Source: Pacificibacter marinus (GTDB lineage: Bacteria > Pseudomonadota > Alphaproteobacteria > Rhodobacterales > Rhodobacteraceae). Taken from it: a DNA stretch of 64,000 bases. Made by a program: the position numbers and the translations under genes. The DNA is taken from the NCBI RefSeq assembly GCF_900109555.1, contig NZ_FNZV01000002.1, forward strand, positions 186,001 to 250,000, given 5' to 3'. This document shows, piece by piece, positions 8,640 to 16,839 of the stretch; position 1 is the first letter of the stretch, and each line of letters begins with the position of its first letter. Under the pieces are notes generated by a model that made no database searches, was not told the origin of the DNA, and was given only the letters and a program-made list of their open reading frames with translations.

Positions 8640-9620
8640 ATGAACATTAGCCCCCTTCTTAGCACTCTCGTAGGCCTTGGCCTTTTCGCCGCCACACCTG
8701 CGTTTGCTACCACTTGGGATCTGTCCAACGAATATCCTGCTGGTTCGCTTCAGGGACAAACCGCTGAATTTTTCGCTAAGGCAGTGGCCGAAAAGACCGA
8801 TGGTGAGATTGAAGTGACGATCCACCACGGCGCGTCGCTCGGCTACAAAAGCGTTGATCATTTCGATGCTGTCGGTGACGGCGCCCTGCAGGCAGCGTCC
8901 TCGGCCTTCGTTTTCTGGACTGGTATCGACCCCATCTTTCAGCTGTCGTCACTGCCTTTCCTCGCACCGACATCCAAGGATATTCATGACCTCTACGTGT
9001 TGGCTAAGCCAGAGTATGAAAAGGTCCTAGAAGACAACAACCAGATGCTATTGCTGACAACGCCGTGGCCGTCCTCGGGTCTTTGGGGTGACAAGCCCTT
9101 TACGTCTACCGCCGACCTAGAAGGCGTGAAGGTACGCACCTATGATGTCGCTTCCACCGAAACAATTAAAAATGCTGGCGCCTTCCCGATCCAAATTTCT
9201 TGGGCCGATGTCCCGGCGCAGCTTTCGACCAATGCGATCGACGCCGTTCTCACCTCGCCCAATGGCGGCGTGGGCGTACAGATGTGGGAACTGCAGTCGG
9301 ATTTCACCAATGTGAACTATGCCTCCTCGCTGCAAGCGATCCACCTTAACCTCGATGCTTGGGACGATCTCAGCGAAGAGACGCAGGTTGCCGTTAAGGA
9401 GGCTGCGGTTGAGGCGGAAGACTTCGGCTGGGGCTTGCTGGCTGATGCGACTGCCAAGGATTTCGACACAATGCGCGAAAACGGCATGACTGTGACTGAG
9501 GAAATCCCCGCTGACTTTGCTCGAAACCTGACCGCAGCCGCGCAACCATTCATCGACAAATGGCTCGAAGAGACTGGTGAACGCGCGCAGTCGATCATGA
9601 CAGCCTACCAAAGCCGCTAA
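8640..9620 (+). CDS. TRAP transporter substrate-binding protein, DctP family
   Basis: This periplasmic binding protein of 326 residues has a signal peptide at residues 1-22 (ending ATPAFA). The DctP-type fold shows in EYPAGSLQGQTAEFFAKAV, IEVTIHHGASLGY and the conserved helix region LEGVKVRT near residue 160, where an arginine usually binds the ligand carboxylate. ATG 8640 is chosen for its signal peptide and Shine-Dalgarno; an in-frame ATG 31 codons upstream would bury the signal. It feeds the two membrane subunits that follow directly. The amidohydrolase at the end of the operon suggests an N-acyl amino acid or peptide-like ligand, which is inference. Confidence 0.9.
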   Translation: MNISPLLSTLVGLGLFAATPAFATTWDLSNEYPAGSLQGQTAEFFAKAVAEKTDGEIEVTIHHGASLGYKSVDHFDAVGDGALQAASSAFVFWTGIDPIFQLSSLPFLAPTSKDIHDLYVLAKPEYEKVLEDNNQMLLLTTPWPSSGLWGDKPFTSTADLEGVKVRTYDVASTETIKNAGAFPIQISWADVPAQLSTNAIDAVLTSPNGGVGVQMWELQSDFTNVNYASSLQAIHLNLDAWDDLSEETQVAVKEAAVEAEDFGWGLLADATAKDFDTMRENGMTVTEEIPADFARNLTAAAQPFIDKWLEETGERAQSIMTAYQSR

Positions 9621-9687
9621 TACCTCCCCGACTGGCGTGGGCGGCCGTTGTTGCTGCCCGCGCATTTTCTCTCTTTTGGAGGTCCGC

Positions 9688-10212
9688 ATGGCCCGCTTTT
9701 ATTCCAACGTTTTCGCCTTGTCTCGACTGGCTGCCGTGATCGCCGCATGTGCGCTGGTCTATATGGTAAGCCACATCGCCTACGAGATTATTCTGCGGAG
9801 CTTCTTCGCCACCTCGACTTTCGTTCTCGACGAATTTGTCGGCTACGCGATTGGCATCTGTATCATCTGGTCGCTGGGATATGTGCTTGAACATGGAGAC
9901 CTGATCCGTGTCGGTCTCGTGCTTGATCGTCTGCCTGAACGGGCGCAGCAGTTGCTTACCGCCGTGTCGGCGCTGGTGGCCTGTGCGCTCTCTGTTGGGC
10001 TGGCTTGGATGTTCTGGATCCGCGTCGCTCGGGCATGGTCGCGGGGCACCGTTTCCTCTTCAGTTGCCGCCGTGCCGACGTGGATTCCCGAAGGGGCGAT
10101 CATGGTGGGGCTTGGGGTCTTCGCGCTGGCTGCTTTTGCGCATGGGTTGCGCCATATCACCGGCCACCCGTCACCCGCCCCGCATACGCCGCTGGCCACG
10201 CCGGTCGAATAA
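9688..10212 (+). CDS. TRAP transporter small membrane subunit, DctQ family
   Basis: This protein of 174 residues has four hydrophobic segments typical of the DctQ subunit, which pairs with DctM in the inner membrane. ATG 9688 (MARFYSNVFALSRL) follows a strong GGAGG; an upstream GTG would add 17 residues with no family likeness. It lies 67 bases after the binding-protein gene and 22 bases before the large subunit, so all three are one operon. The extended C-terminal tail (HPSPAPHTPLATPVE) is proline-rich and probably cytoplasmic. Confidence 0.88.
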   Translation: MARFYSNVFALSRLAAVIAACALVYMVSHIAYEIILRSFFATSTFVLDEFVGYAIGICIIWSLGYVLEHGDLIRVGLVLDRLPERAQQLLTAVSALVACALSVGLAWMFWIRVARAWSRGTVSSSVAAVPTWIPEGAIMVGLGVFALAAFAHGLRHITGHPSPAPHTPLATPVE

Positions 10213-10234
10213 CCCGACCCATCGGAGATATCAT

Positions 10235-11545
10235 ATGGACACGCTCTTTACTGCGGCCGCGACACTGGCCTTTCTTTTGTTCTTCCTCGGGCTTGGTGTC
10301 TGGGTCTTCATCTCGTTGGCCCTCGTGGCGACCGCCGCGCTGTTCTTCCTGCATGGTATGGACCTGTCGCGCATCGGTTCGATCGCTGCGGGCATCATTT
10401 ATCGCTATTCTACCAGTTGGGAGCTTTCAGCCATTCCAATGTTCATCTGGATGGGCGAGATCATCTTTCGTACCGACATCTCAGCGCGGCTGTTTCGCGG
10501 TTTGTCACCCTTTGTCGACTACATCCCCGGCCGCCTGTTGCACACCAACGTACTGGGGTGCACGCTTTTCGCAGCAGTTTCAGGCTCGTCCCCAGCCACC
10601 ACCGCCACCGTGGGCCGCATCACCACGCGCGAGCTTTCTGCACGTGGTTACGACGACCGCCTGTCGCTCGGCTCTCTCGCTGGCGCGGGCAGCCTCGGGC
10701 TGTTGATTCCACCATCAATCGTGATGATCGTCTACGGCATCCTTGCCGAGCAGTCGATTTCGCGCCTCTTCGCCGCTGGCGTACTGCCGGGACTGATGAT
10801 CAGCGCGCTCTATTCAGGCTATATCATGTTGCGCACGACACTGAGTCCTGCACTGGTTCCAGCAAAGCGCGAGGCACGCAATGCGCTCGATTTCCTGCGT
10901 GCGATATGGGATCTCGTGCCGCTGGCCGTTCTGATGACCATCGTCCTCGGTTCGATCTACACTGGCATTGCGACTCCTTCCGAAGCCGCCGCCGTCGGCG
11001 TCATCACTGCTATCGCCATTGCGTTGGTCACGCGTCAGCTGTCGCTGGCCTTGCTGCGGGACACGTTAATGGGGGCGCTGCGCACCTCATGTATGGTCTG
11101 CTCAATCCTGATTACTGCAGCTTTCATGTCCACCGCCATCGGTTACTTGCATATCCCTGCGGATGTGGCTGACGGTATCGCTTCGCTGCACCTGCCGCCA
11201 TGGGGGCTGCTGGTGGTGTTGTCGCTGTTCTACCTCGGCCTCGGATTCTTCCTCGATGGTACCTCAATTGTGGTCATGAGCTTGCCGATCTCACTTCCGT
11301 TGGCGCTTCAGGCGGGCTTCGATCCGATATGGTTCGGTGTCTACCTTGTGTTGATGGTTGAGATGGCACAGGTGACCCCCCCTGTGGGCTTTAACCTCTT
11401 CGTTCTTCAGGGCATCTCGGGCCGCTCTATCAGCTATGTAGCACGCGCCGCGTTGCCATTTTTCGTGCTGATGCTGCTGGGTGTCGTGCTGCTGGCTGTC
11501 TTCCCTGACATAGCCCTGTGGCTCCCAAACTTCTTATATGGATGA
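10235..11545 (+). CDS. TRAP transporter large membrane subunit, DctM family
   Basis: This permease of 436 residues has about twelve membrane spans and DctM landmarks: AVSGSSPATTATVGRI near residue 110, SLGLLIPPSIVMIVYGI near 150, and QVTPPVGFNLFVLQGI near 385. It uses a sodium gradient to import the solute delivered by the DctP protein. ATG 10235 follows GGAG and begins a hydrophobic helix; a longer in-frame extension to 9908 overlaps the DctQ gene and is rejected. Its stop overlaps the start of the GAF gene, so the operon continues. Confidence 0.9.
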   Translation: MDTLFTAAATLAFLLFFLGLGVWVFISLALVATAALFFLHGMDLSRIGSIAAGIIYRYSTSWELSAIPMFIWMGEIIFRTDISARLFRGLSPFVDYIPGRLLHTNVLGCTLFAAVSGSSPATTATVGRITTRELSARGYDDRLSLGSLAGAGSLGLLIPPSIVMIVYGILAEQSISRLFAAGVLPGLMISALYSGYIMLRTTLSPALVPAKREARNALDFLRAIWDLVPLAVLMTIVLGSIYTGIATPSEAAAVGVITAIAIALVTRQLSLALLRDTLMGALRTSCMVCSILITAAFMSTAIGYLHIPADVADGIASLHLPPWGLLVVLSLFYLGLGFFLDGTSIVVMSLPISLPLALQAGFDPIWFGVYLVLMVEMAQVTPPVGFNLFVLQGISGRSISYVARAALPFFVLMLLGVVLLAVFPDIALWLPNFLYG

Positions 11546-12023
11546 AACAATGACTACCTTAACTGTCGATCTCTCTGTGCTGATGCGCGCGCAGACCCAA
11601 CTGAATCAGCCATACTCCCTGTTTCAAACCGTACAAGACATCTGCGAAGCCCGTTTCGGCTTTCGTTTTCTGACTGTACTGAAAAACCTGCCAGGCACTG
11701 GAAACGTCATGCGCATGCACAGTTCCGAGCCCGACTACCCCACAGGAGCGCTTAAGCCCATGGGCCTAACCGAATGGGGCAAAGTGGTGCTGGATGGCGG
11801 CCAGAGCTGGCTCGGTAACTCCCGTGAGGACGTGCTCTGGGCCTTCCCCGACGCCGAGTTGATCCTCTCCAAGGGCTGCGAAGCCTGTGCTTGTGCACCC
11901 GTGGTCTGGGCGGGGCGCTGCGTAGGGGTTCTATCGCTGAACGCCGCGCGGGATAGCTACTCCTCCGAGGACATGACTGACATAAATTTAATCGCGCAGA
12001 CGCTCGCGCCAGCGCTGATCTGA
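11538..12023 (+). CDS. GAF-domain protein in the TRAP operon
   Basis: This is a cytoplasmic protein of 161 residues, or 157 if the ATG at 11550 is used. It is a single GAF-like domain with a characteristic end (VWAGRCVGVLSLNAARDSY). Just before that is a cysteine cluster (KGCEACACAP, plus another Cys in GRC), which could bind metal or respond to redox. It has no output domain. The start at 11538 overlaps the DctM stop, giving tight coupling, and the amidohydrolase follows 19 bases later. A stand-alone GAF protein here could sense or assist processing of the imported compound; no function is established. Confidence 0.7.
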   Translation: MDETMTTLTVDLSVLMRAQTQLNQPYSLFQTVQDICEARFGFRFLTVLKNLPGTGNVMRMHSSEPDYPTGALKPMGLTEWGKVVLDGGQSWLGNSREDVLWAFPDAELILSKGCEACACAPVVWAGRCVGVLSLNAARDSYSSEDMTDINLIAQTLAPALI

Positions 12024-12042
12024 CACCAAAAGGACGACAGAA

Positions 12043-13278
12043 ATGACCACTCTACTTATTAAGAACGCCCGCATCGTTGATGGTACCGCGCCGCAACCGA
12101 CCGATCCGATGCAGATCGCCATCGAAGATGGCCGCATCCGCGAGGTGGGTGCGCAAGTATCCTTTAACGCGGCAGAAGAGCTGGACCTCAACGGGCTGAC
12201 TGTCATGCCTGGCTTGATCGACTGCCACGTTCACACCATCGCCTCAAGTGCGAACCTTGGTTTGAATGCCTCACTGCCGTCTTCACTGGTGGCGGCGCGT
12301 GCCGCGACCCTAATGAAGAACATGATCATGCGCGGCTTTACCACTGTGCGTGATCTGGGCGGCGCCGACCGTGGCTTGCAGCAGGCCGTCGAAGAAGGCC
12401 ACTTCACCGCACCGCGTCTCGTGATCTGTGGGAAAGCCCTGTCCCAGACCGGCGGCCACACCGACTACCGTGGCCCCTATGACAACCGTGATGTTGGCTG
12501 GTACGCTCAGGCGCTCGGCACGCTGGGGCGGATCTGCGACGGCAAGCCCGAGCTGCTGCGTGCTGCGCGGGAAGAGCTAAAGGGCGGCGCTCAGTTCTTG
12601 AAGGTCATGGCGGATGGCGGCGTATCCTCGCCCTCGGACCCCGTCGGTTACCTTGTCTACTCGGTCGACGAGCTGAAGGCGCTGGTCGAAGTGGCTAATG
12701 GTTTTGGCACTTATGTCTCTGCGCACCTTTATGCCGATGAAGCCATCGTACGTGCGCTCGACTGCGGCATCACCTGCATCGAGCACGGCAACCTGATCGG
12801 TGACGAGACCATCAAGCGTGTAGCGCGTGAAGGGGCCATCGTGGTGCCAACGAACATCACTTACGACTTGCTGGCCCGCAAAGGCGCAGAGTTCGGTCTG
12901 CCGCCGGAATCGGTGGCAAAGGTGTCCGACGTCCGTGAGGCGGGTCTGGAGCGATTGGTGAAGCTGCACGACGCTGGTGTGACCATGGGCTACGGCTCGG
13001 ACCTGTTGGGTGGAATGCAGACCGAACAGTCGGGCGAATTCCCGCTGCGCGGCCGCTATATCCCCGCTGATGCGGTGATCCGCTCCGCCACCGTCGATGC
13101 CGCCAAGGTGCTGCGGATGGAAGGCGAAGTGGGCGTTATAGCGCCTGGTGCTTATGCCGACATCATCGCTGTCGAGGGCAACCCGCTGGAAAACCTCGAC
13201 TTGCTGACCGGACAGGGGGCCCACCTTCCACTGATCATGCAGGGCGGGCGTGCAATCAAAAAGGCGGCAAGCCTCTAA
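12043..13278 (+). CDS. Metal-dependent amidohydrolase (imidazolonepropionase-like)
   Basis: This 411-residue enzyme of the amidohydrolase superfamily has the expected metal and catalytic residues: HVHT at 62-65, a lysine in FLKVMADGG near 187 (a likely bridging carbamate), His near 228 (SAHLY), His near 248 (IEHGN) and Asp near 320 (YGSDLLGG). The overall pattern matches the Met-dependent hydrolase A group, which includes prolidase-like enzymes that cleave Xaa-amino acid or N-acyl amino acid bonds. As the last gene of the TetR-TRAP-GAF cluster it probably hydrolyses the imported compound in the cytoplasm. The exact substrate cannot be read from sequence. Confidence 0.85.
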   Translation: MTTLLIKNARIVDGTAPQPTDPMQIAIEDGRIREVGAQVSFNAAEELDLNGLTVMPGLIDCHVHTIASSANLGLNASLPSSLVAARAATLMKNMIMRGFTTVRDLGGADRGLQQAVEEGHFTAPRLVICGKALSQTGGHTDYRGPYDNRDVGWYAQALGTLGRICDGKPELLRAAREELKGGAQFLKVMADGGVSSPSDPVGYLVYSVDELKALVEVANGFGTYVSAHLYADEAIVRALDCGITCIEHGNLIGDETIKRVAREGAIVVPTNITYDLLARKGAEFGLPPESVAKVSDVREAGLERLVKLHDAGVTMGYGSDLLGGMQTEQSGEFPLRGRYIPADAVIRSATVDAAKVLRMEGEVGVIAPGAYADIIAVEGNPLENLDLLTGQGAHLPLIMQGGRAIKKAASL

Positions 13279-13302
13279 GCATTCACGAAAGCCACCATAA
13301 GC

Positions 13303-13324
13303 GCGGGCGGCGGGAGTCGCCCGC
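13303..13324 (+). terminator. Hairpin after the amidohydrolase gene
   Basis: A 7-bp perfect stem GCGGGCG/CGCCCGC with an eight-base loop begins 25 bases after the amidohydrolase stop. There is no T-tract, so it may be a pause or RNA-stability element rather than a full terminator. A second hairpin (CCTGATGT/ACATCAGG, 13352-13379) follows. Confidence 0.4.
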
Positions 13325-13474
13325 TGACCAACTCAGAGAAAAACTGAAATGCCTGATGTGACTTGCTAGAAACATCAGGTTAATGGGCCAACACGAACTC
13401 ATCGTATGAGAATCTTTGTGCGGTTTTGAGGCAACGTCAAAGTTAAGTATTTGCGCCCTCAGATGTGAGTTTTC

Positions 13475-13603
13475 TTAGAGTCGCTCTGTGCGCAACATCT
13501 GAGCTACGCCTCCATGCGCCGTCTGGCCTGCTTTATCCAGCACCGGAATATGAGGATTGATGTCGCGATCAATGAGCCATCCGAGCATTGGCCCTGATCC
13601 ATA
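13475..13603 (-). pseudogene. Transposase remnant (IS1182-like, C-terminal region)
   Basis: The reverse strand encodes YGSGPMLGWLIDRDINPHIP followed by VLDKAGQT, then diverges and stops at 13475. This resembles the conserved block of IS1182-type transposases around their GSG-MLxWL-HIPV motif. Only about 40 codons remain, with no start. It is a dead fragment of an insertion sequence in the gap between the amidohydrolase and HIT genes. Confidence 0.55.
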
Positions 13604-13669
13604 TCTGTTGACCTATCTGCTCCAAGATAACGGCCTAGCTCGTTGTAAACATTTCTTGTAGATAGACCT

Positions 13670-14077
13670 ATGGCATGCATTTTCTGTGAAATCGCTGCAG
13701 GTAAAGCACCTGCATATATTCTCTTTCAAAACGAGACTGTGCTGGTTTTCCTGTCTTTAGAGGGCCATCCTTTAGTCGTACCGCAACGCCACTTCGCTGG
13801 ATTAGATGAGCTTGACGCGCAAACGGGTGCGGCAATCATGCAAACTGCTGGAATGGTTGCAACGGCTTTGCGCGATGTAACCGATTGTGAAGGTGTAAAT
13901 TTAATTCTGTCCGATGGACAAGCTGCCGGACAAGAGGTTTTTCATCTGCACATGCACGTTAAACCTCGCTGGACGGATGATAGGGTGGTCTTAACTTGGG
14001 ATACCAGCACGACACCAGCGATCGAACGCACCGCTTTGGCACAGGCGCTGAAAACACGGCTGGCTCGATTGGTTTAG
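13670..14077 (+). CDS. HIT-family nucleotide-binding protein
   Basis: This cytoplasmic protein of 135 residues has the histidine triad FHLHMHVKPR (HLHMH at 92-96) and the N-terminal CIFCEIAAGKAP and GHPLVVPQRH motifs. HIT proteins hydrolyse or transfer nucleoside monophosphates on substrates such as Ap4A or AMP-lysine. The length and motif order fit the HinT/Fhit-like branch common in Alphaproteobacteria. It stands alone between degraded regions; flanking gaps carry insertion-sequence traces, so its present context says little about its role. Confidence 0.88.
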   Translation: MACIFCEIAAGKAPAYILFQNETVLVFLSLEGHPLVVPQRHFAGLDELDAQTGAAIMQTAGMVATALRDVTDCEGVNLILSDGQAAGQEVFHLHMHVKPRWTDDRVVLTWDTSTTPAIERTALAQALKTRLARLV

Positions 14078-14273
14078 CGTACTAAAACGGCCATTTACGG
14101 ATGAAGCCAAAACAGCAGTTCTATCCGCACAGCAGAAATCGGTGACATTTTCTGAATGCCCATCTGGATGCAGGTGCAGCAGAGGTCGACTTGGAACCCA
14201 GAGCGACCAATGCTACGGCGTGTACGACGGTCAGATTTGCGCGTGGATCGATGGTTGCTCTTCTCCGAGGTGC
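14078..14273. other. Intergenic, no gene recognised
   Basis: About 200 bases between the HIT gene and the small reverse-strand ORF. Frames are interrupted and none has a supported start. I see no clear terminator or transposase remnant here. Confidence 0.4.
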
Positions 14274-14471
14274 CTATGTTCGACCGAGTATTTTCTCAGC
14301 CGAAATAAAGACCTCTTCAAGCTCAGAGGTCAGCTTTCCAGAATTTTTTATAGCTTGCTTGTCCGCGTTTACTCCCTGAGCAAGCTCCTCAATGAGGCCT
14401 GGCTTGAGTTTTTCCAAACGGGGAAGAAGCGCTGTCAGTATATAGTTTGCCCCAGCATCGTCTTTTTTCAT
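14274..14471 (-). CDS. Small hypothetical protein (65 residues)
   Basis: ATG 14471 is preceded by an AGGGG ribosome-binding site at good spacing and opens a 65-codon frame. The product is charged and probably all-helical (MKKDDAGANYILTALLPRLE, then a Glu/Lys-rich C-terminus ending EVFISAEKILGRT). No membrane span or signal peptide is seen, and I do not recognise a family. The start context and coding-like composition support a real gene, though it lies among degraded sequence and could be a remnant. Confidence 0.45.
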   Translation of the reverse strand: MKKDDAGANYILTALLPRLEKLKPGLIEELAQGVNADKQAIKNSGKLTSELEEVFISAEKILGRT

Positions 14472-14772
14472 CGTTTTCCCCTTTTTTCAAATCCAAGTGT
14501 CCAGAGCGATAAAAGATAATACTTCATTCCCAAAAGAGCCATACGCCAAGTGCAAACAAATGGCAGCAATGCCCGCACACCCGACCTCGGACACGACTGA
14601 AATCGAGCACCCGCAGTGAATGGTGGGTCTGGTGAAGCTGCAATGTGGCGCTTGACGCCGAGATTAAGGTCCGGTTCGGGCCGCTTGCCAATGGCAAAGG
14701 ATGGTATGACACAATAGAGGGTTGTAACTGCGCCGAGTCGACGGTTTTGGCTTTTGCAAACAAATTGGAAAT
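14472..14772. other. Intergenic, weak coding traces only
   Basis: About 300 bases before the DUF1415 gene. A short forward stretch without start ends near 14803 (NGKGWYDTIEGCN), overlapping the next gene. I could not assign it to any family. It likely also holds the promoter of the DUF1415 gene. Confidence 0.35.
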
Positions 14773-15453
14773 ATGGGCAGAATATGCTTTAAGTTAGTCA
14801 AACAAGAAAGGATTTATCGTATCAATAAGTTTGACCCCAAGACGCTATCAATAGCTCATCAAGACGTGGTTAAAAGCACCCGTCGATGGCTTGATCAAAT
14901 GGTCGTCGGATTAAATCTATGCCCATTCGCCTCTAGCGTCATAGCTCGAGACCAAGTGTATTATGCCGTATGTGATACCACCACCGAGACACACCTAAAG
15001 CAGTTCTGTGTGGATGAATTACAGCGCCTGCTTGGGGCAAACGAAATTGATATTTCCACAAGTTTGCTCATGTTCACTCATGGTCTAGAAGACTTCGGTG
15101 ATTACCTCGACTTACTCGACTGGTTTCAGCATCTCTTGGAGAATGCCGAGCTGACAGAGCATGTGCAATTGGCGTCATTTCATCCTCACTATCAATTTGA
15201 CGGTGTAGCTGCAGACGATCTGAGTCACTTTACCAATCGCTCGCCCTATCCGACCATACATATTTTGCGTCAAGATCAGATGACTAAAGTTCTCGCTCAC
15301 GTTTCGGACCCCGAGAAGATTTATGTAGATAACATAAAAACATTGAATAAACTTGGTCGCCGACAGATCGAAGCACTCTGCCCTTGGGGTATCCCCCGCG
15401 CAGTCGAGCAGGACCTGTTCGAAGAACTACAGGAGACTGCACGCGATAGTTGA
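14773..15453 (+). CDS. DUF1415 family protein
   Basis: This 226-residue protein matches the DUF1415 pattern: TRRWLDQMVVGLNLCPFA at about 37-54, QLASFHPHYQFDG near 136 and TNRSPYPTIHILRQ near 155, ending with LGRRQIEALCPW. The family is widespread in Proteobacteria and has no assigned function. The first 30 residues before the conserved block are unlike typical members, so the true start could lie slightly downstream, but no better start codon is present. Codon use and AT content look somewhat different from the nearby operons and it sits alone in an insertion-prone region, so recent transfer is possible. Confidence 0.78.
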   Translation: MGRICFKLVKQERIYRINKFDPKTLSIAHQDVVKSTRRWLDQMVVGLNLCPFASSVIARDQVYYAVCDTTTETHLKQFCVDELQRLLGANEIDISTSLLMFTHGLEDFGDYLDLLDWFQHLLENAELTEHVQLASFHPHYQFDGVAADDLSHFTNRSPYPTIHILRQDQMTKVLAHVSDPEKIYVDNIKTLNKLGRRQIEALCPWGIPRAVEQDLFEELQETARDS

Positions 15454-15870
15454 GGCCACGTCAACCAGCTTTCAGAAGCGTTGCTAAGCTCGATCAACAG
15501 CGCGCTGAAGGCAAGATGCACCTGATGATTTGAAACTGGTCGCGCTTGTCTGATGCGAGGATGAGTCTTTTCCGGATCAGGCGAAGTCAGGTCAGGTCGC
15601 TTACGCGTCCGTGAATTTGGGCGCTGTCATCGCTTCCTCTCCTTCTTTCCGCCAAGAAAATAGCAGTCGAAAACTCTAACTCAAAATGGTTCAATTTACA
15701 TGGGACACCCAGCCAGGGCACCGCAGCACTGGACGCGTCATAAGCTGAGTGTGACGGAATATGCGCCGCAGCTGCTTTGAAATATAGCGACTGAGGCGCA
15801 TATTCTATGGCCTCTCAGAAAATTGTGCCGCTTCTCTTGCCTCGTGGTACAGGCGCGTTAAACCGTTTGC
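15454..15870. other. Intergenic region upstream of the xdhC-like gene
   Basis: About 415 bases without an intact gene. The only clear structure is a 10-bp perfect inverted repeat AATATGCGCC/GGCGCATATT (15758-15767 and 15795-15804) with a 27-base loop, about 65 bases upstream of the next gene. It could be a regulatory hairpin or an insertion-sequence end; I cannot tell which. Confidence 0.4.
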
Positions 15871-16839
15871 ATGATTACAATTCGCGCATTCGATTTCCCT
15901 CTTTCTCAGGCCATAGCCCACGCGCAAGATTGCATAGGTGACGGTGATGCGTCGTGTGTTTTGGCGATGATAGGCAATGTCTCTGGCCCGTCGTTTCGCC
16001 CCCTTGGGGCAAGCATGTTTATAATGCAAGATGGCACCTGCTTTGGCGGGCTGTCGTCTGGATGTATTGACGGCGATGTGGCCCAGCACGCAGCGCATGT
16101 GCTCAAGGATAAGGTCCCACGCAAGCTGCGGTATGGTCAGGGGTCACCCTTTATGGATATTCAGCTGCCTTGTGGCGGAACTCTGGATATTTTTCTCGTG
16201 CCTATTCGCGACATCGGCCAATTGCGCGCGGTATCTCAAAGCATCACCGAACGGCAAGTCGTGACGCTTTCGATCGACATGGAACTTGGCGGGGTTTCAA
16301 TCGTGCCGCATAGCGCTGATGATCAGAGTGCCCAAGATCAAAACATCCAGCTGCATATTCTACCCGACGCCCGTTTCGTTGTCTTGGGGGCAGGGGCCGA
16401 GGCCCGCGCCTTTGCAGGGATGGCGGCGTCTGCGGGGTATGACACGGCACTGCTATCGCCTGATACCGATACGCTGGCTGCGGGGCTGCGGGCCATTCCC
16501 GATTTGCGCACACGCCACATCACCCAAGCGGCCATTCCCAGTGACATTGCGATTGATGCCCATACTGCCGTGATCCTGTTTTTCCACAGCCACGATTGGG
16601 AGGCAGGCATTCTTTTGGATGTCCTCAAATCCCAAGCGTTCTATATCGGGGCACAGGGCAGTTTACGCACCGCGAATACGCGGATCGAAATACTTCGTGC
16701 CGCAGGTGTTGGTGACGCCGATCTTGCGCGCATCAAGGGGCCAATCGGTTTGATCCGCTCCACACGCGATCCCCGCACTTTGGCTGTGTCTGTCTTGGCC
16801 GAAGTCCTGTCCTTTAACGCCACACAAGGGCAGATTTGA
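15871..16839 (+). CDS. XdhC/CoxI family molybdo-enzyme maturation protein
   Basis: This 322-residue protein has the XdhC layout. An N-terminal CoxI domain contains GLSSGCIDGDVAQHAA and QLPCGGTLDIFLVP, and a C-terminal Rossmann domain contains FVVLGAGAEARAFAGMAA at about 170-187 and FYIGAQGSLRTANTR. XdhC-type proteins bind the molybdenum cofactor and insert it into xanthine dehydrogenase or CO-dehydrogenase-like enzymes after sulfuration. The next gene, a MobA-like nucleotidyltransferase, overlaps its stop (TGATG), so the two act together. No molybdo-hydroxylase structural gene is in the window, so the target enzyme is elsewhere. Confidence 0.85.
   Translation: MITIRAFDFPLSQAIAHAQDCIGDGDASCVLAMIGNVSGPSFRPLGASMFIMQDGTCFGGLSSGCIDGDVAQHAAHVLKDKVPRKLRYGQGSPFMDIQLPCGGTLDIFLVPIRDIGQLRAVSQSITERQVVTLSIDMELGGVSIVPHSADDQSAQDQNIQLHILPDARFVVLGAGAEARAFAGMAASAGYDTALLSPDTDTLAAGLRAIPDLRTRHITQAAIPSDIAIDAHTAVILFFHSHDWEAGILLDVLKSQAFYIGAQGSLRTANTRIEILRAAGVGDADLARIKGPIGLIRSTRDPRTLAVSVLAEVLSFNATQGQI

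Noticed and set aside
9908-10234. A 109-codon N-terminal extension of the DctM subunit
   Set aside because: It overlaps the DctQ gene in another frame and has no family likeness; the ATG at 10235 has a ribosome-binding site.
12577-13224. A 215-codon reverse frame inside the amidohydrolase gene
   Set aside because: It is antisense to a clear enzyme gene and is explained by codon bias.
15758-15804. Inverted repeat considered as a terminator or IS end
   Set aside because: The loop is 27 bases with no T-tract, and no matching second copy was found; kept only as a note.
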